From the NCBI GenBank assembly GCA_963777625.1, contig CAVZRO010000001.1:186001-250000 (forward strand): a stretch of 64,000 nt of DNA, in the 5' to 3' direction. A model generated the notes under the pieces. The model saw only the letters and a program-made list of their open reading frames with translations. It did not search any database and had not been told where the DNA came from. This document shows, piece by piece, positions 18,393 to 26,044 of this stretch; the first letter of the stretch is position 1; every line of letters begins with the position of its first letter. Source of the stretch: DATDIC01 sp963777625 (GTDB lineage Bacteria; Pseudomonadota; Alphaproteobacteria; Acetobacterales; Acetobacteraceae). The position numbers and the translations under genes were made by a program.

Positions 18393-19343
18393 ATGCCGCG
18401 CGGCGACCTCTACCCCGAAATCGGCCCGTTCGAGACCGGCTACCTGCCGCTCACCGCGGGCCACGTCATGTACTGGGAACAGGTCGGCAACCCGCGCGGC
18501 CGCGCCGTCCTGTTCCTGCACGGCGGCCCGGGCGCCGGCGCGGGCGCCGTCCATCGCCGCTTCTTCGACCCCGAATTCTGGCGCGTGATCATCTTCGACC
18601 AGCGCGGCGCCGGCCGCTCCCGCCCGCTCGGCAGCCTCGCCCACAACACCACCCAGGACCTGGTCTCAGACATCGAGACGCTCCGCCGCCATCTCGGCAT
18701 CGACCGCTGGATCCTGTTCGGCGGCTCCTGGGGCTCCACCCTCGCCCTCGCCTACACGCAATTGTACCCGGAGCACGTCGCCGGCTGCGTGCTCCGCGGC
18801 GTCTTCCTGGGCCGCGAGGCCGAAGTGGACTGGTTCCTGCACGGGCTTCGCGCGTTCTACCCGGATGCCCACGCCACGTTCGCCGGGTTCCTGCCGGAAC
18901 CCGAGCGCGCCGACCTGCTCGGCGCCTATCTCCGCCGCCTCACCCACCCCGACCCGGCCATCCACATGCCCGCCGCCCGCGCCTGGTCGGTCTATGAAGG
19001 CTCGTGCAGCACGCTGCTCCCCAGCCCGGACACGGTCAGCTCCTTCGCGCAGGATCGCACCGCCCTCGGCCTTGCCCGCATCGAGGCGCATTATTTCGCC
19101 CACGGCCTGTTCCTGCCGCCCGGCGGCCTGCTCGGCGAGATGCACCGCATCGCCCAGGTTCCGGCCGAGATCGTCCAGGGCCGCTACGACATGATCTGCC
19201 CGGCCGCCACCGCCTTCGAGCTGGCCGCCAACTGGCCCTCCGCGCGCCTCTCCGTCGTGCCGGATGCCGGGCATTCGGCGCTGGAGCCAGGCATCAGGCG
19301 CGCCCTGGTCGCCGCGGTCGAACGGTTCCGCCACGGGAGGTAA
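18393..19343 (+). CDS. pip: Proline iminopeptidase
   Basis: Cytoplasmic alpha/beta hydrolase that removes N-terminal proline from peptides; 316 residues, the usual family length. The N-terminus MPRGDLYPEIGPFETGYL is family-typical. HGGPGAG (43-49) is the oxyanion region, GGSWGS places the nucleophile at Ser112, GRYDMICP supplies the acid and PDAGHSA the histidine. It is followed after three bases by the LtnD-like gene, so the two are probably co-transcribed. Confidence 0.92.
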   Translation: MPRGDLYPEIGPFETGYLPLTAGHVMYWEQVGNPRGRAVLFLHGGPGAGAGAVHRRFFDPEFWRVIIFDQRGAGRSRPLGSLAHNTTQDLVSDIETLRRHLGIDRWILFGGSWGSTLALAYTQLYPEHVAGCVLRGVFLGREAEVDWFLHGLRAFYPDAHATFAGFLPEPERADLLGAYLRRLTHPDPAIHMPAARAWSVYEGSCSTLLPSPDTVSSFAQDRTALGLARIEAHYFAHGLFLPPGGLLGEMHRIAQVPAEIVQGRYDMICPAATAFELAANWPSARLSVVPDAGHSALEPGIRRALVAAVERFRHGR

Positions 19344-19346
19344 AGC

Positions 19347-20240
19347 ATGCGAGCAGGCGTGATCGGGCTCGGCACCATGGGCATGGGTGCCGCACTGAAC
19401 CTGGTAAAGAAGGGCCACCACGTCACCGGCTGCGACATCCGGCCAGAGGCGCGAGAAGCCCTGGTCGCCGCCGGTGCCGCGGCCGTCGCCTCCCCCGCCG
19501 ACCTGCCCGGCGATCTCGACGCGCTGTTGGTCCTGGTCGTCAACGCCACGCAGGAGAACGACGTCCTGTTCGGCCCGCACGGCTGCGCCCCGAAGCTGGC
19601 GAAGGGCACCGTCGTGGTCTGCTCCACCACCGTCGCCCCCGAAGCCGCCCGGCAGTTGGGAGCCCGCCTGGCCGAGGCCGGCCTGCTGATGCTGGACGCC
19701 CCGGTCTCCGGCGGTCAGACCGGCGCGGCGGCCGGCACGATGACGGTCATGGGCTCCGGCTCGGAAGCCGCCTTCACCAAGGCTCAGCCGATGCTGGACG
19801 CGATCGCCGGCAAGGTCTGGCGCCTGGGCGACCAGGCCGGCATCGGCAGCACGGTGAAGATGGTCAATCAGCTCCTGGCCGGCGTGCACATCGCCACCGC
19901 GGCCGAGGCCCTGGCGCTCGGCATCCGTGCCGGCGCCGACCCGCAGGCGCTGTATGAGGTCATCTGCTCGTCGGCGGGCAATTCCTGGATGTGGCAGAAC
20001 CGCGTCCCCCACATCCTCGCCGGCGATGATACCCCGCTGTCGGCGGTCAATATCTTCGTCAAGGATCTGGGGATCGTGCTGGACCAGGCGCGCTCACTTG
20101 CGTTCCCCGCCCCGCTCGCCGCCACCGCGCACCAATTGTTCCTGGGCGCCGCGGCCCTGGGCAACGGCGCCAGGGACGACGCATTCGTCATTCGCGTCTG
20201 GCAGGCCCTGACCGGGATCGAGCTGCCGGGCAAAGGCTAG
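19347..20240 (+). CDS. ltnD: LtnD-like NAD-dependent L-threonate/3-hydroxyacid dehydrogenase
   Basis: 297 residues of the beta-hydroxyacid dehydrogenase family. GLGTMGMG (7-14) binds the dinucleotide, DAPVSGGQTGA is the substrate-binding signature, and the Lys in VKMVNQLL is the catalytic base. The C-terminal stretch SSAGNSWMWQNRVPHIL, then TPLSAVNIFVKDLGIVLD, is characteristic of the threonate/erythronate dehydrogenase (LtnD) subgroup. The family oxidises L-threonate to 2-oxo-tetronate, but the other genes of that pathway (OtnK, OtnC/I) are absent here, so the substrate is tentative. Confidence 0.82.
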   Translation: MRAGVIGLGTMGMGAALNLVKKGHHVTGCDIRPEAREALVAAGAAAVASPADLPGDLDALLVLVVNATQENDVLFGPHGCAPKLAKGTVVVCSTTVAPEAARQLGARLAEAGLLMLDAPVSGGQTGAAAGTMTVMGSGSEAAFTKAQPMLDAIAGKVWRLGDQAGIGSTVKMVNQLLAGVHIATAAEALALGIRAGADPQALYEVICSSAGNSWMWQNRVPHILAGDDTPLSAVNIFVKDLGIVLDQARSLAFPAPLAATAHQLFLGAAALGNGARDDAFVIRVWQALTGIELPGKG

Positions 20241-20701
20241 TATTCGACCCCAGAGAAGCGTGAGTCGGAAGCGGGTCGCCGGCCACTCAATTCCAGGCGC
20301 GGCGTGCCTTCGTTTCTCCGGTCTCGGTGGCAACTGTTCTGATTCAGGGCAGCAGCGGTTCCGGCGGAAGCTGCGGGATCGGACGGGCGAAGACCATAAC
20401 CGGCCGAGCCTCCGAGCGTTACGATCTGTTCGCCTTCGGGTTCAGATCGTGTCCTGATTTTCTTCGGCGCCGTGGTGTGAAGTAGCTCACAGCGAGCCCC
20501 GCCCGTCTGTGCCTTGTTTATGTTTGAGAAAACGGTGCAGAGCCAGCTTGCATGGACCGGCGGTGCCGTCGCCACTACCTCCATTCTTGGCGGCGGCAAT
20601 CTCTACCACTGGCAGACAGGCGGCTAAAACGGCCACTTGGCGCCGCCAGAAGACCGTGGCGACCAGCAGCCAGGAAGGGTCGGAAGACCCAGGAGCAGTA
20701 A
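20241..20701. other. Intergenic region without a recognised gene
   Basis: 460 bases between ltnD and two AT-rich genes. Composition falls from GC-rich to mixed. Only short unconvincing frames. A ggag ribosome site for the next gene is at its right end. Confidence 0.4.
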
Positions 20702-21019
20702 ATGTCTCAGGCAGTAGAAGTATATAGCTTCAACATACTCGCAGGTGAATCAATTCAGCTTTGGATTCATGGGTATGACCAGCACACCTTTGTTGGTTTC
20801 GACCTAAAGCCGGAACTTGTCGTTAACGGCGATGTTAATGGAAAGCCGGTATTTAGCGGTGAAAAACTATTTTTAGCATACAATGTTGTTGGTGTAGGAG
20901 AACATGTTGATACTACAGTAGGGTATACCCTCTTATTTACAAATCAGTCCGAAGGACCGGATGTCCAGGAAGTTTCGGGTTTTCTTATAAACCTGTTCGA
21001 ACCAATTGTTAACTTTTGA
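20702..21019 (+). CDS. AT-rich gene, unknown function (possible beta-sandwich protein)
   Basis: 105 residues with alternating hydrophobic strands (VYSFNILAGESIQLWIHGYD, EKLFLAYNVVGVGEHVDT, VGYTLLFTNQ), few helices, no cysteine and no signal peptide. A ggag lies 9 bases upstream. Codon use and base composition are far more AT-rich than neighbouring genes, suggesting transfer. No family recognised. It is followed 20 bases later by a second gene of the same composition, so they probably moved together. Confidence 0.6.
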   Translation: MSQAVEVYSFNILAGESIQLWIHGYDQHTFVGFDLKPELVVNGDVNGKPVFSGEKLFLAYNVVGVGEHVDTTVGYTLLFTNQSEGPDVQEVSGFLINLFEPIVNF

Positions 21020-21039
21020 TCAACAAGGGGGAACCTGAC

Positions 21040-21252
21040 ATGAAAACTCGCATTCACGTCTGGCACGACCAGAACGGAAAAATCATTGCGGTGGGCAAAC
21101 CCGCCAAACATATGGTGGACAGAGTACAGCCCATGCCTGTCAATCCAAGCCATTCTGTCATTTCAACTGACGTTGAAGAAGACTCGATAAAGAAAATACC
21201 TCAGACACATTTTGTAGATGTCGCCAACTCCCAATTGAAGCGTAAGGAGTAA
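21040..21252 (+). CDS. Small AT-rich gene, unknown function
   Basis: 70 residues (MKTRIHVWHDQNGKIIAVGK start) with a short strand-turn-strand N-terminus and a polar tail. A gggggaa stretch upstream can serve as ribosome site, which favours the ATG at 21040 over one at 21016. It shares the unusual composition of the preceding gene and likely its transcript. The HVWHDxNGKIIAVG pattern is reminiscent of small proteins that accompany peptide or toxin genes, but I cannot assign a family. Confidence 0.55.
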   Translation: MKTRIHVWHDQNGKIIAVGKPAKHMVDRVQPMPVNPSHSVISTDVEEDSIKKIPQTHFVDVANSQLKRKE

Positions 21253-21351
21253 TCAGTGTAGTCAGTGTATGCGTGTAGCATCGTTCGATAAGCTCAGGCG
21301 ATCACGAAATTCCAGACAATCCGTGGCGTTAGCAACATTCCTGCCAAAAGA

Positions 21352-22182
21352 TCACACCAACGGAACGGTCAGCGCCTCGATCACCGCCCGCGTATCCGGC
21401 CGCACGCCGCGCCACCAGGCGAACGCTTCGGCCGCCTGCTCCACCAGCATGCCGACCCCGTCGGCGATCCGCCGCACCCCGGCCTGGCGTGCCAGGCGCA
21501 GGAACGGCGTCAGCCCTTTGCCGTAGACCAGCTCGTACGCCAGGCAATCCGCCGCGAACACGCCGGCCTCCACCGCCGGCATCTGGCCGCCCTGCCCCGC
21601 CGACGTCGCGTTCACCACCAAGTCGAACCCGCCGTGCATCCCCCGCGCCAGCTCATCGTAGCCGATCCCCACCAGCCGGCCGTCGGGGGAGAACTCCTCC
21701 GCCAGCGCCAACGCCTTGGCCGCCATCCGGTTGGCGATCACCAGTTCGGCGGGCCGCTGCTCCAAAAACGGCAGGATCGCCCCGCGTGCCGCGCCACCGG
21801 CCCCCAGCAGCAGCACGCGCCGGCGGTGCATCGGGCAACCGAGATTCCGCTGAATGTCGTTCACCAGCCCGATGCCGTCGAAATTGTCGCCGATGACGCG
21901 GTCGCCATCGAAACGCATCGCGTTGACCGCGCCGGCAAGCCGAGCGCGTTCCATCAGTTCCGTCGAATAGGCGAACGCATCCAGCTTGAACGGCGCGGTA
22001 ATGTTCAGCCCGCGCCCGCCATCCGCCCGAAACCGGTCGATCAGCGGCGCAAACCCACCGATCGGCGCCTCCAGCGCGATATAGTCGATAGCCTGCCCCG
22101 TCTGCCGGGCAAACATTCCGTGGATCAGCGGCGATTTGGTATGGCGGATCGGCTGTCCGATCACCGCATAGAGGTCAGTCAT
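21352..22182 (-). CDS. aroE: Shikimate/quinate dehydrogenase family protein
   Basis: 276 residues. Reduces 3-dehydroshikimate with NAD(P)H in aromatic amino-acid synthesis, or acts on quinate in catabolic paralogues. SPLIHG (17-22) and NITAPFK (60-66, Lys66 catalytic), NFDGIGL and the Rossmann loop GAGGAARGA are all present. The start at 22182 (MTDLYAVIGQPI) is where family proteins begin; an in-frame ATG at 22212 adds ten unconserved residues. The lack of neighbouring aro or qui genes leaves the biosynthetic versus catabolic role open. Confidence 0.85.
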   Translation of the reverse strand: MTDLYAVIGQPIRHTKSPLIHGMFARQTGQAIDYIALEAPIGGFAPLIDRFRADGGRGLNITAPFKLDAFAYSTELMERARLAGAVNAMRFDGDRVIGDNFDGIGLVNDIQRNLGCPMHRRRVLLLGAGGAARGAILPFLEQRPAELVIANRMAAKALALAEEFSPDGRLVGIGYDELARGMHGGFDLVVNATSAGQGGQMPAVEAGVFAADCLAYELVYGKGLTPFLRLARQAGVRRIADGVGMLVEQAAEAFAWWRGVRPDTRAVIEALTVPLV

Positions 22183-22359
22183 GGCCCGCAACCCCGCGAC
22201 TGACCGATACATTGACCGACCCTGGCCATCCCGGCCACGGAACCGGGCCCGTCGCGCCCGGCGCGGCGCAGAATATTTTCGGCAACGACCGGATTCTGGT
22301 ACAGATAGGGCCGCTCCGTTCCACCTGGTCCACCCATTTACCTCTTGGGAGATCCCATA

Positions 22360-24732
22360 ATGCCCAATGCTCCCGGCTGGCCCGGCATTACACCGCGCTG
22401 GACCACCAGCGCCAAGACCGGCCTCGGCACAGCATTGTCGTCAGTCAGCCGGGTCTGGTTCACCATCAGCCACGGCATCCTGAACGAAATCTACTACCCC
22501 CGCGTGGACTATGCCTGTACCCGTGACTTCGGCCTGCTGATCACCGATGAATCCGGCTTTTTCTCGGAAGAGAAGCGCGATTGCGACAACACCGTGGAAA
22601 CGCTGGAAGACGGCGTCCCGTGCTACAAACTCACCAACAAGCATCGCGGCGGCCGCTATTGCATCGTCAAGCGGATCGTCACCGACCCCCGCCACGACAC
22701 GCTGCTGCAGCAGATCCAGTTGGAAGGCGCCGACCAGCCGTTGCGGCTCTATGCCCTCCTGGCGCCTCACCTGGTCAACGGCGGGGCACACAACACCGCC
22801 TGGATCGGTGACTACAAGGGTCATCGCATGTTGTTCGCCGCCGGGGACGACACGTTCATGGCGCTCGCCGCCAGCCAGCCCTTCCTCGATTGCTCGGTCG
22901 GCTACGTGGGCGAAAGCGACGGCTGGCAGCAGCTCAATGCGTTCGGCCATCTCGCCGCGCTGTACGACCGGGCCGAGGACGGCAACATCGCCATGATCGC
23001 CGAACTCGCCCCGGCCGATACCGAGCCGCTGACGCTTGCCCTCGGCTTCGGGCGCAGCCCCAACGAAGCGGCCTTCCGCGCCCGCGCCAGCCTGCAACGC
23101 ACGTTCGAGAACGTGGTCGAGGAATATGCCTCGGAATGGCGTTCCTGGCAGGCGCACCTGCGCTCGTTCGACCGGCGCGGCAACGGCCACAACACCTATC
23201 GCGTCAGCACCGCGGTGCTGCGCACCCATGAAAGCCCGGCGTTTCAGGGCGCCATGATCGCCAGCATGTCGATCCCCTGGGGCGCTACCAAAGGGGATGA
23301 TGATCTGGGCGGCTACCATCTGGTCTGGCCGCGCGACCTGGTGCAGACCGCCGGCGGGTTCCTGGCCTGTGGCGCCGAACACGAGGCGCGTCGGGTGATG
23401 CGCTATCTGCGCGCAATCCAGGAGGCTGACGGAAGCTGGCCGCAGAATTGCTGGCTGGACGGATCGGCCTATTGGCGCGGCGTGCAGCTCGACGAATGCG
23501 CGTTCCCCATCCTGCTGCTGGACCTGGCATGGCGGCTGGGGATCATCCCGCGCCCGAACCTGAAGGTCTATTGGCCGATGCTGCGCCGCGCACTCGGCTT
23601 CATCCTTAACAATGGGCCGCTGACGGGCCAGGACCGGTGGGAGGAGGATGCCGGCTACACCCCGTTCACGCTGGCCGTGCAGATCTCCGCTCTGCTGGCA
23701 GCCGCCGACCTGGCCGAAGCGATCGAGGCCGACGTCGCCCCCGCCGTGCTGCGCGACACTGCGGACGCCTGGAATGCGCAGATCGAGGACTGGATCTATG
23801 TCTCCGGCACGCAACTCGCCACGGAATGCGGCGTCGAGGGCTACTACATCCGCATCGCACCGGGGCTGGTCGGTCAAGATCGCGCCGCGCCGCGCGGCCT
23901 GGTGCAGGTCCGTAATCGCGAGGACGGCGGTCTGCTGCCGGGCGACGAGCTGGTCAGTCCGGACGCACTGGCGCTGGTGCGCTTCGGCCTGCGCGCGCCG
24001 GGCGATCCCCGCATCCGCGACACGGTGAAGGTGATCGACCATCTGCTGAAGACCGATCTGCCACAGGGTCCGGTCTGGCGCCGCTATAACGACGACGGTT
24101 ATGGCGAAAAAGCCGATGGGCGCGGCTATGACGGCACCGGCATCGGCCGTCCCTGGCCGCTGCTGACCGGTGAGCGCGCGCATTACGAGCTGGCGGCCGG
24201 CAACCGGGCCGAGGCGGAACGGCTGCTCGGCGTCATGGAAGCCTGCGCGGGCCAGGGCGGGCTGCTGCCCGAGCAGGTGTGGGACGGCGAGGCAATTCCC
24301 CAACGCGAGCTGTTCCCCGGCCGGCCCAGCGGCTCCGCCATGCCGCTGGTCTGGGCGCATTCGGAGCATCTGAAACTGTTGCGCTCGCTGGCCGACGGCG
24401 CGGTGTTCGATATGCCGCCGCAGACCGTGCGGCGCTACGTGAAGAACAGCACCCCGCCGCGCTGCCGGCCGTGGCGGCCTGATTGGCGCAGCGACACCAT
24501 CGCGCCGGGCCGGGTGCTGCGCATCGACCTGCGGGAGCCGGCGATGGTGCACTGGTCGGCGGATGGCTGGAAGACCGAGACGGACACGTTTACGCAGGAC
24601 AGCGGGTTCGGCGTGCACTACCTGGAGCTGCCCACGGAAAATCTGCCGAAGGGCGCGCGCATCGCTTTCACCTGGCGCTGGCGCGGCACGGGCGATTGGG
24701 TGGGGCGCGATTATCTGGTGGAAGTGGCGTGA
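22360..24732 (+). CDS. GH15 glucoamylase-type glycoside hydrolase
   Basis: 790 residues without a signal peptide. The N-terminal beta-sandwich (residues 1 to about 270, including GILNEIYYPRVDYACTRDFG) precedes an (alpha/alpha)6 barrel with GGYHLVWPRDLVQTAGGFL, WPQNCWLDGSAYW and, late, GLLPEQVWDGEAIP, where the Glu of PEQVWD is the expected catalytic base. The fold matches bacterial glucoamylase/glucodextranase enzymes that release glucose from alpha-glucans. The cytoplasmic location suggests glycogen or maltodextrin turnover rather than secreted starch digestion. A tggga site precedes the ATG at 22360. Confidence 0.88.
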   Translation: MPNAPGWPGITPRWTTSAKTGLGTALSSVSRVWFTISHGILNEIYYPRVDYACTRDFGLLITDESGFFSEEKRDCDNTVETLEDGVPCYKLTNKHRGGRYCIVKRIVTDPRHDTLLQQIQLEGADQPLRLYALLAPHLVNGGAHNTAWIGDYKGHRMLFAAGDDTFMALAASQPFLDCSVGYVGESDGWQQLNAFGHLAALYDRAEDGNIAMIAELAPADTEPLTLALGFGRSPNEAAFRARASLQRTFENVVEEYASEWRSWQAHLRSFDRRGNGHNTYRVSTAVLRTHESPAFQGAMIASMSIPWGATKGDDDLGGYHLVWPRDLVQTAGGFLACGAEHEARRVMRYLRAIQEADGSWPQNCWLDGSAYWRGVQLDECAFPILLLDLAWRLGIIPRPNLKVYWPMLRRALGFILNNGPLTGQDRWEEDAGYTPFTLAVQISALLAAADLAEAIEADVAPAVLRDTADAWNAQIEDWIYVSGTQLATECGVEGYYIRIAPGLVGQDRAAPRGLVQVRNREDGGLLPGDELVSPDALALVRFGLRAPGDPRIRDTVKVIDHLLKTDLPQGPVWRRYNDDGYGEKADGRGYDGTGIGRPWPLLTGERAHYELAAGNRAEAERLLGVMEACAGQGGLLPEQVWDGEAIPQRELFPGRPSGSAMPLVWAHSEHLKLLRSLADGAVFDMPPQTVRRYVKNSTPPRCRPWRPDWRSDTIAPGRVLRIDLREPAMVHWSADGWKTETDTFTQDSGFGVHYLELPTENLPKGARIAFTWRWRGTGDWVGRDYLVEVA

Positions 24733-24867
24733 TGCCGTGGATGGGTTTCGTGGATATTTCTGATCACGCCTCGCTCGCCTGAGGTCGGCCCAGAGCGACC
24801 GGGCTTATATCAGCTGTTTGAGATGCTCGCTCGTCACGCTCACGCAGGCGGGCATGGCGCTGTCGTG

Positions 24868-24900
24868 ATTGCTGGATTCCCGCTTTCTCGGGGAATGACG
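24868..24900. repeat. REP-like palindrome
   Basis: ggattcccgctttctcggggaatgac, a slightly degenerate copy of the element at 2.8 kb, in the spacer between the GH15 gene and the ParDE pair. Confidence 0.55.
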
Positions 24901-24987
24901 CGGAATGGGATGGCGGGGAACAAGAATGGGTCTGCCTTCAGGCCGCTGGCATCCCCTGCGAATTGGGAACGCAAATACTCGGTCCCT

Positions 24988-25398
24988 TCAGCAAAAAGCG
25001 CGCTGTTGATATCGCGCGATGGAGAAAGCGGCATTGCGCTTCGCGTGCAAGCATCGGGATGGCAGGGTACAAGAATGAGGTACCTTCAGGGCCGCTGCAC
25101 CAGCATTCGCGCTTCGGGGTGAATGGGGGACGCGCGCGCCGTGGAGCACGCGGACGATCTGCACGCTATCGGGCGTGACACGGTAAAGAATGAGGTAGGG
25201 CCGCTGCACCAGCATTCGCGCTTCGGGGTGCAATGCCGGGCACGGCATGCCCACCTCCGGCCACCGCATCAACATCTGCACTCGCTCTTCGATGCGGTCC
25301 AATACGCGGTCCGCGGCGGTGGGACTCGCGGGCGCGATGGAAAGCCATATGTCGAGGAGATCGGCGCGGGCGCGGGCGGTGTGACGTAACCGCGGCAC
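24988..25398 (-). CDS. parE: ParE-type toxin of a type II toxin-antitoxin pair
   Basis: RelE/ParE-fold toxin. The GTG start gives MPRLRHTARARADLLDIWLS, then IEERVQMLMRWPEVGMPCP and YLILYRVTPDSVQIVRVLHG, the full usual ParE pattern to residue 89. The following 47 residues (VPHSPRSANAGAAALKV onward) are not ParE-like. They arise because about 33 bases of the gene's own middle (25199-25231) are duplicated at 25090-25122 in another frame. The start lies one base after the parD stop. The toxin probably still folds, but its natural C-terminus has been replaced. Confidence 0.8.
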   Translation of the reverse strand: MPRLRHTARARADLLDIWLSIAPASPTAADRVLDRIEERVQMLMRWPEVGMPCPALHPEARMLVQRPYLILYRVTPDSVQIVRVLHGARVPHSPRSANAGAAALKVPHSCTLPSRCLHAKRNAAFSIARYQQRAFC

Positions 25399-25399
25399 G

Positions 25400-25663
25400 T
25401 TAGCCCTTTGTAAGTTTGGCGAGCTTGCTTCGCGCTTCTGCCTTCAACTCCGGAATGTCGAGCGGCCCGGCGTCGCCGCTGGCAACGCCCTCCTCCCAGG
25501 CCCGGCGTAGCCGAGCGCGGGTCTCGACCTCCCGCTCATCGGCCCGCTCCAGCAGGCGCAGCGCTTCCCGCACAACCTCACTGGTGGAAGTGTAACGGCC
25601 GGAATCGACCTTGGCCTTGATCAGCCCGACCAGTTCGGGGGTCAAGGAAACCGAGATATTCAT
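25400..25663 (-). CDS. parD: ParD-type antitoxin
   Basis: 87 residues. Ribbon-helix-helix N-terminus (MNISVSLTPELVGLIKAKVD) followed by SGRYTSTSEVVREALRLLER, the diagnostic ParD stretch, then a charged C-terminal toxin-binding tail. It binds and neutralises ParE and represses the pair. Longer upstream readings to 25843 add sequence unlike ParD. It directly precedes parE on the minus strand. Confidence 0.9.
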   Translation of the reverse strand: MNISVSLTPELVGLIKAKVDSGRYTSTSEVVREALRLLERADEREVETRARLRRAWEEGVASGDAGPLDIPELKAEARSKLAKLTKG

Positions 25664-26044
25664 GCGGCTCTCCCGAGATAATACGAAGAAATAGGAATTT
25701 GTAATATAACAGCGTTTCACCTCTTCTTCTACCGGTCCTGAAATCGGCTTGCGAACGGGAACTGAAGCGACGAACGGCTTGCGTCCAGCCGTTCCAGACC
25801 GCCGCCAGGGCCGCCAAAGTGATGCCGCGTGGGCTCGAAACAAAAACAGTGACCGCCGCGACTGAACTCACCAATGACGAGGAAAGAGTCAAGAATTACG
25901 CCGATTGGTAGCGGATATCTCGGTTGGAGAGCCTGACCCGTTAACACGTCTGCGCAATCCAGCCCGCTCCGGCATCGTCGGGTTGTCATTTTCCCCCTCA
26001 ACACCCTACCCTGCCCGCCTGCGGAACGGCCATGTGGGGACCCT
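25664..26044. other. Spacer between parD and hyuA
   Basis: The parD-proximal 80 bases are AT-rich (aaataggaatttgtaatata) and likely hold the parDE promoter. The rest has no gene that I can support and no clear hairpin. Confidence 0.4.

Noticed and set aside
17864..18997. 377-codon plus-strand frame through the 32-bp array
   Set aside because: It overlaps DUF423 and pip in the wrong frame; Pro/Arg-rich shadow.
22441..24618. 725-codon minus-strand frame
   Set aside because: Antisense of the GH15 gene with Arg/His/Gln-rich shadow composition.
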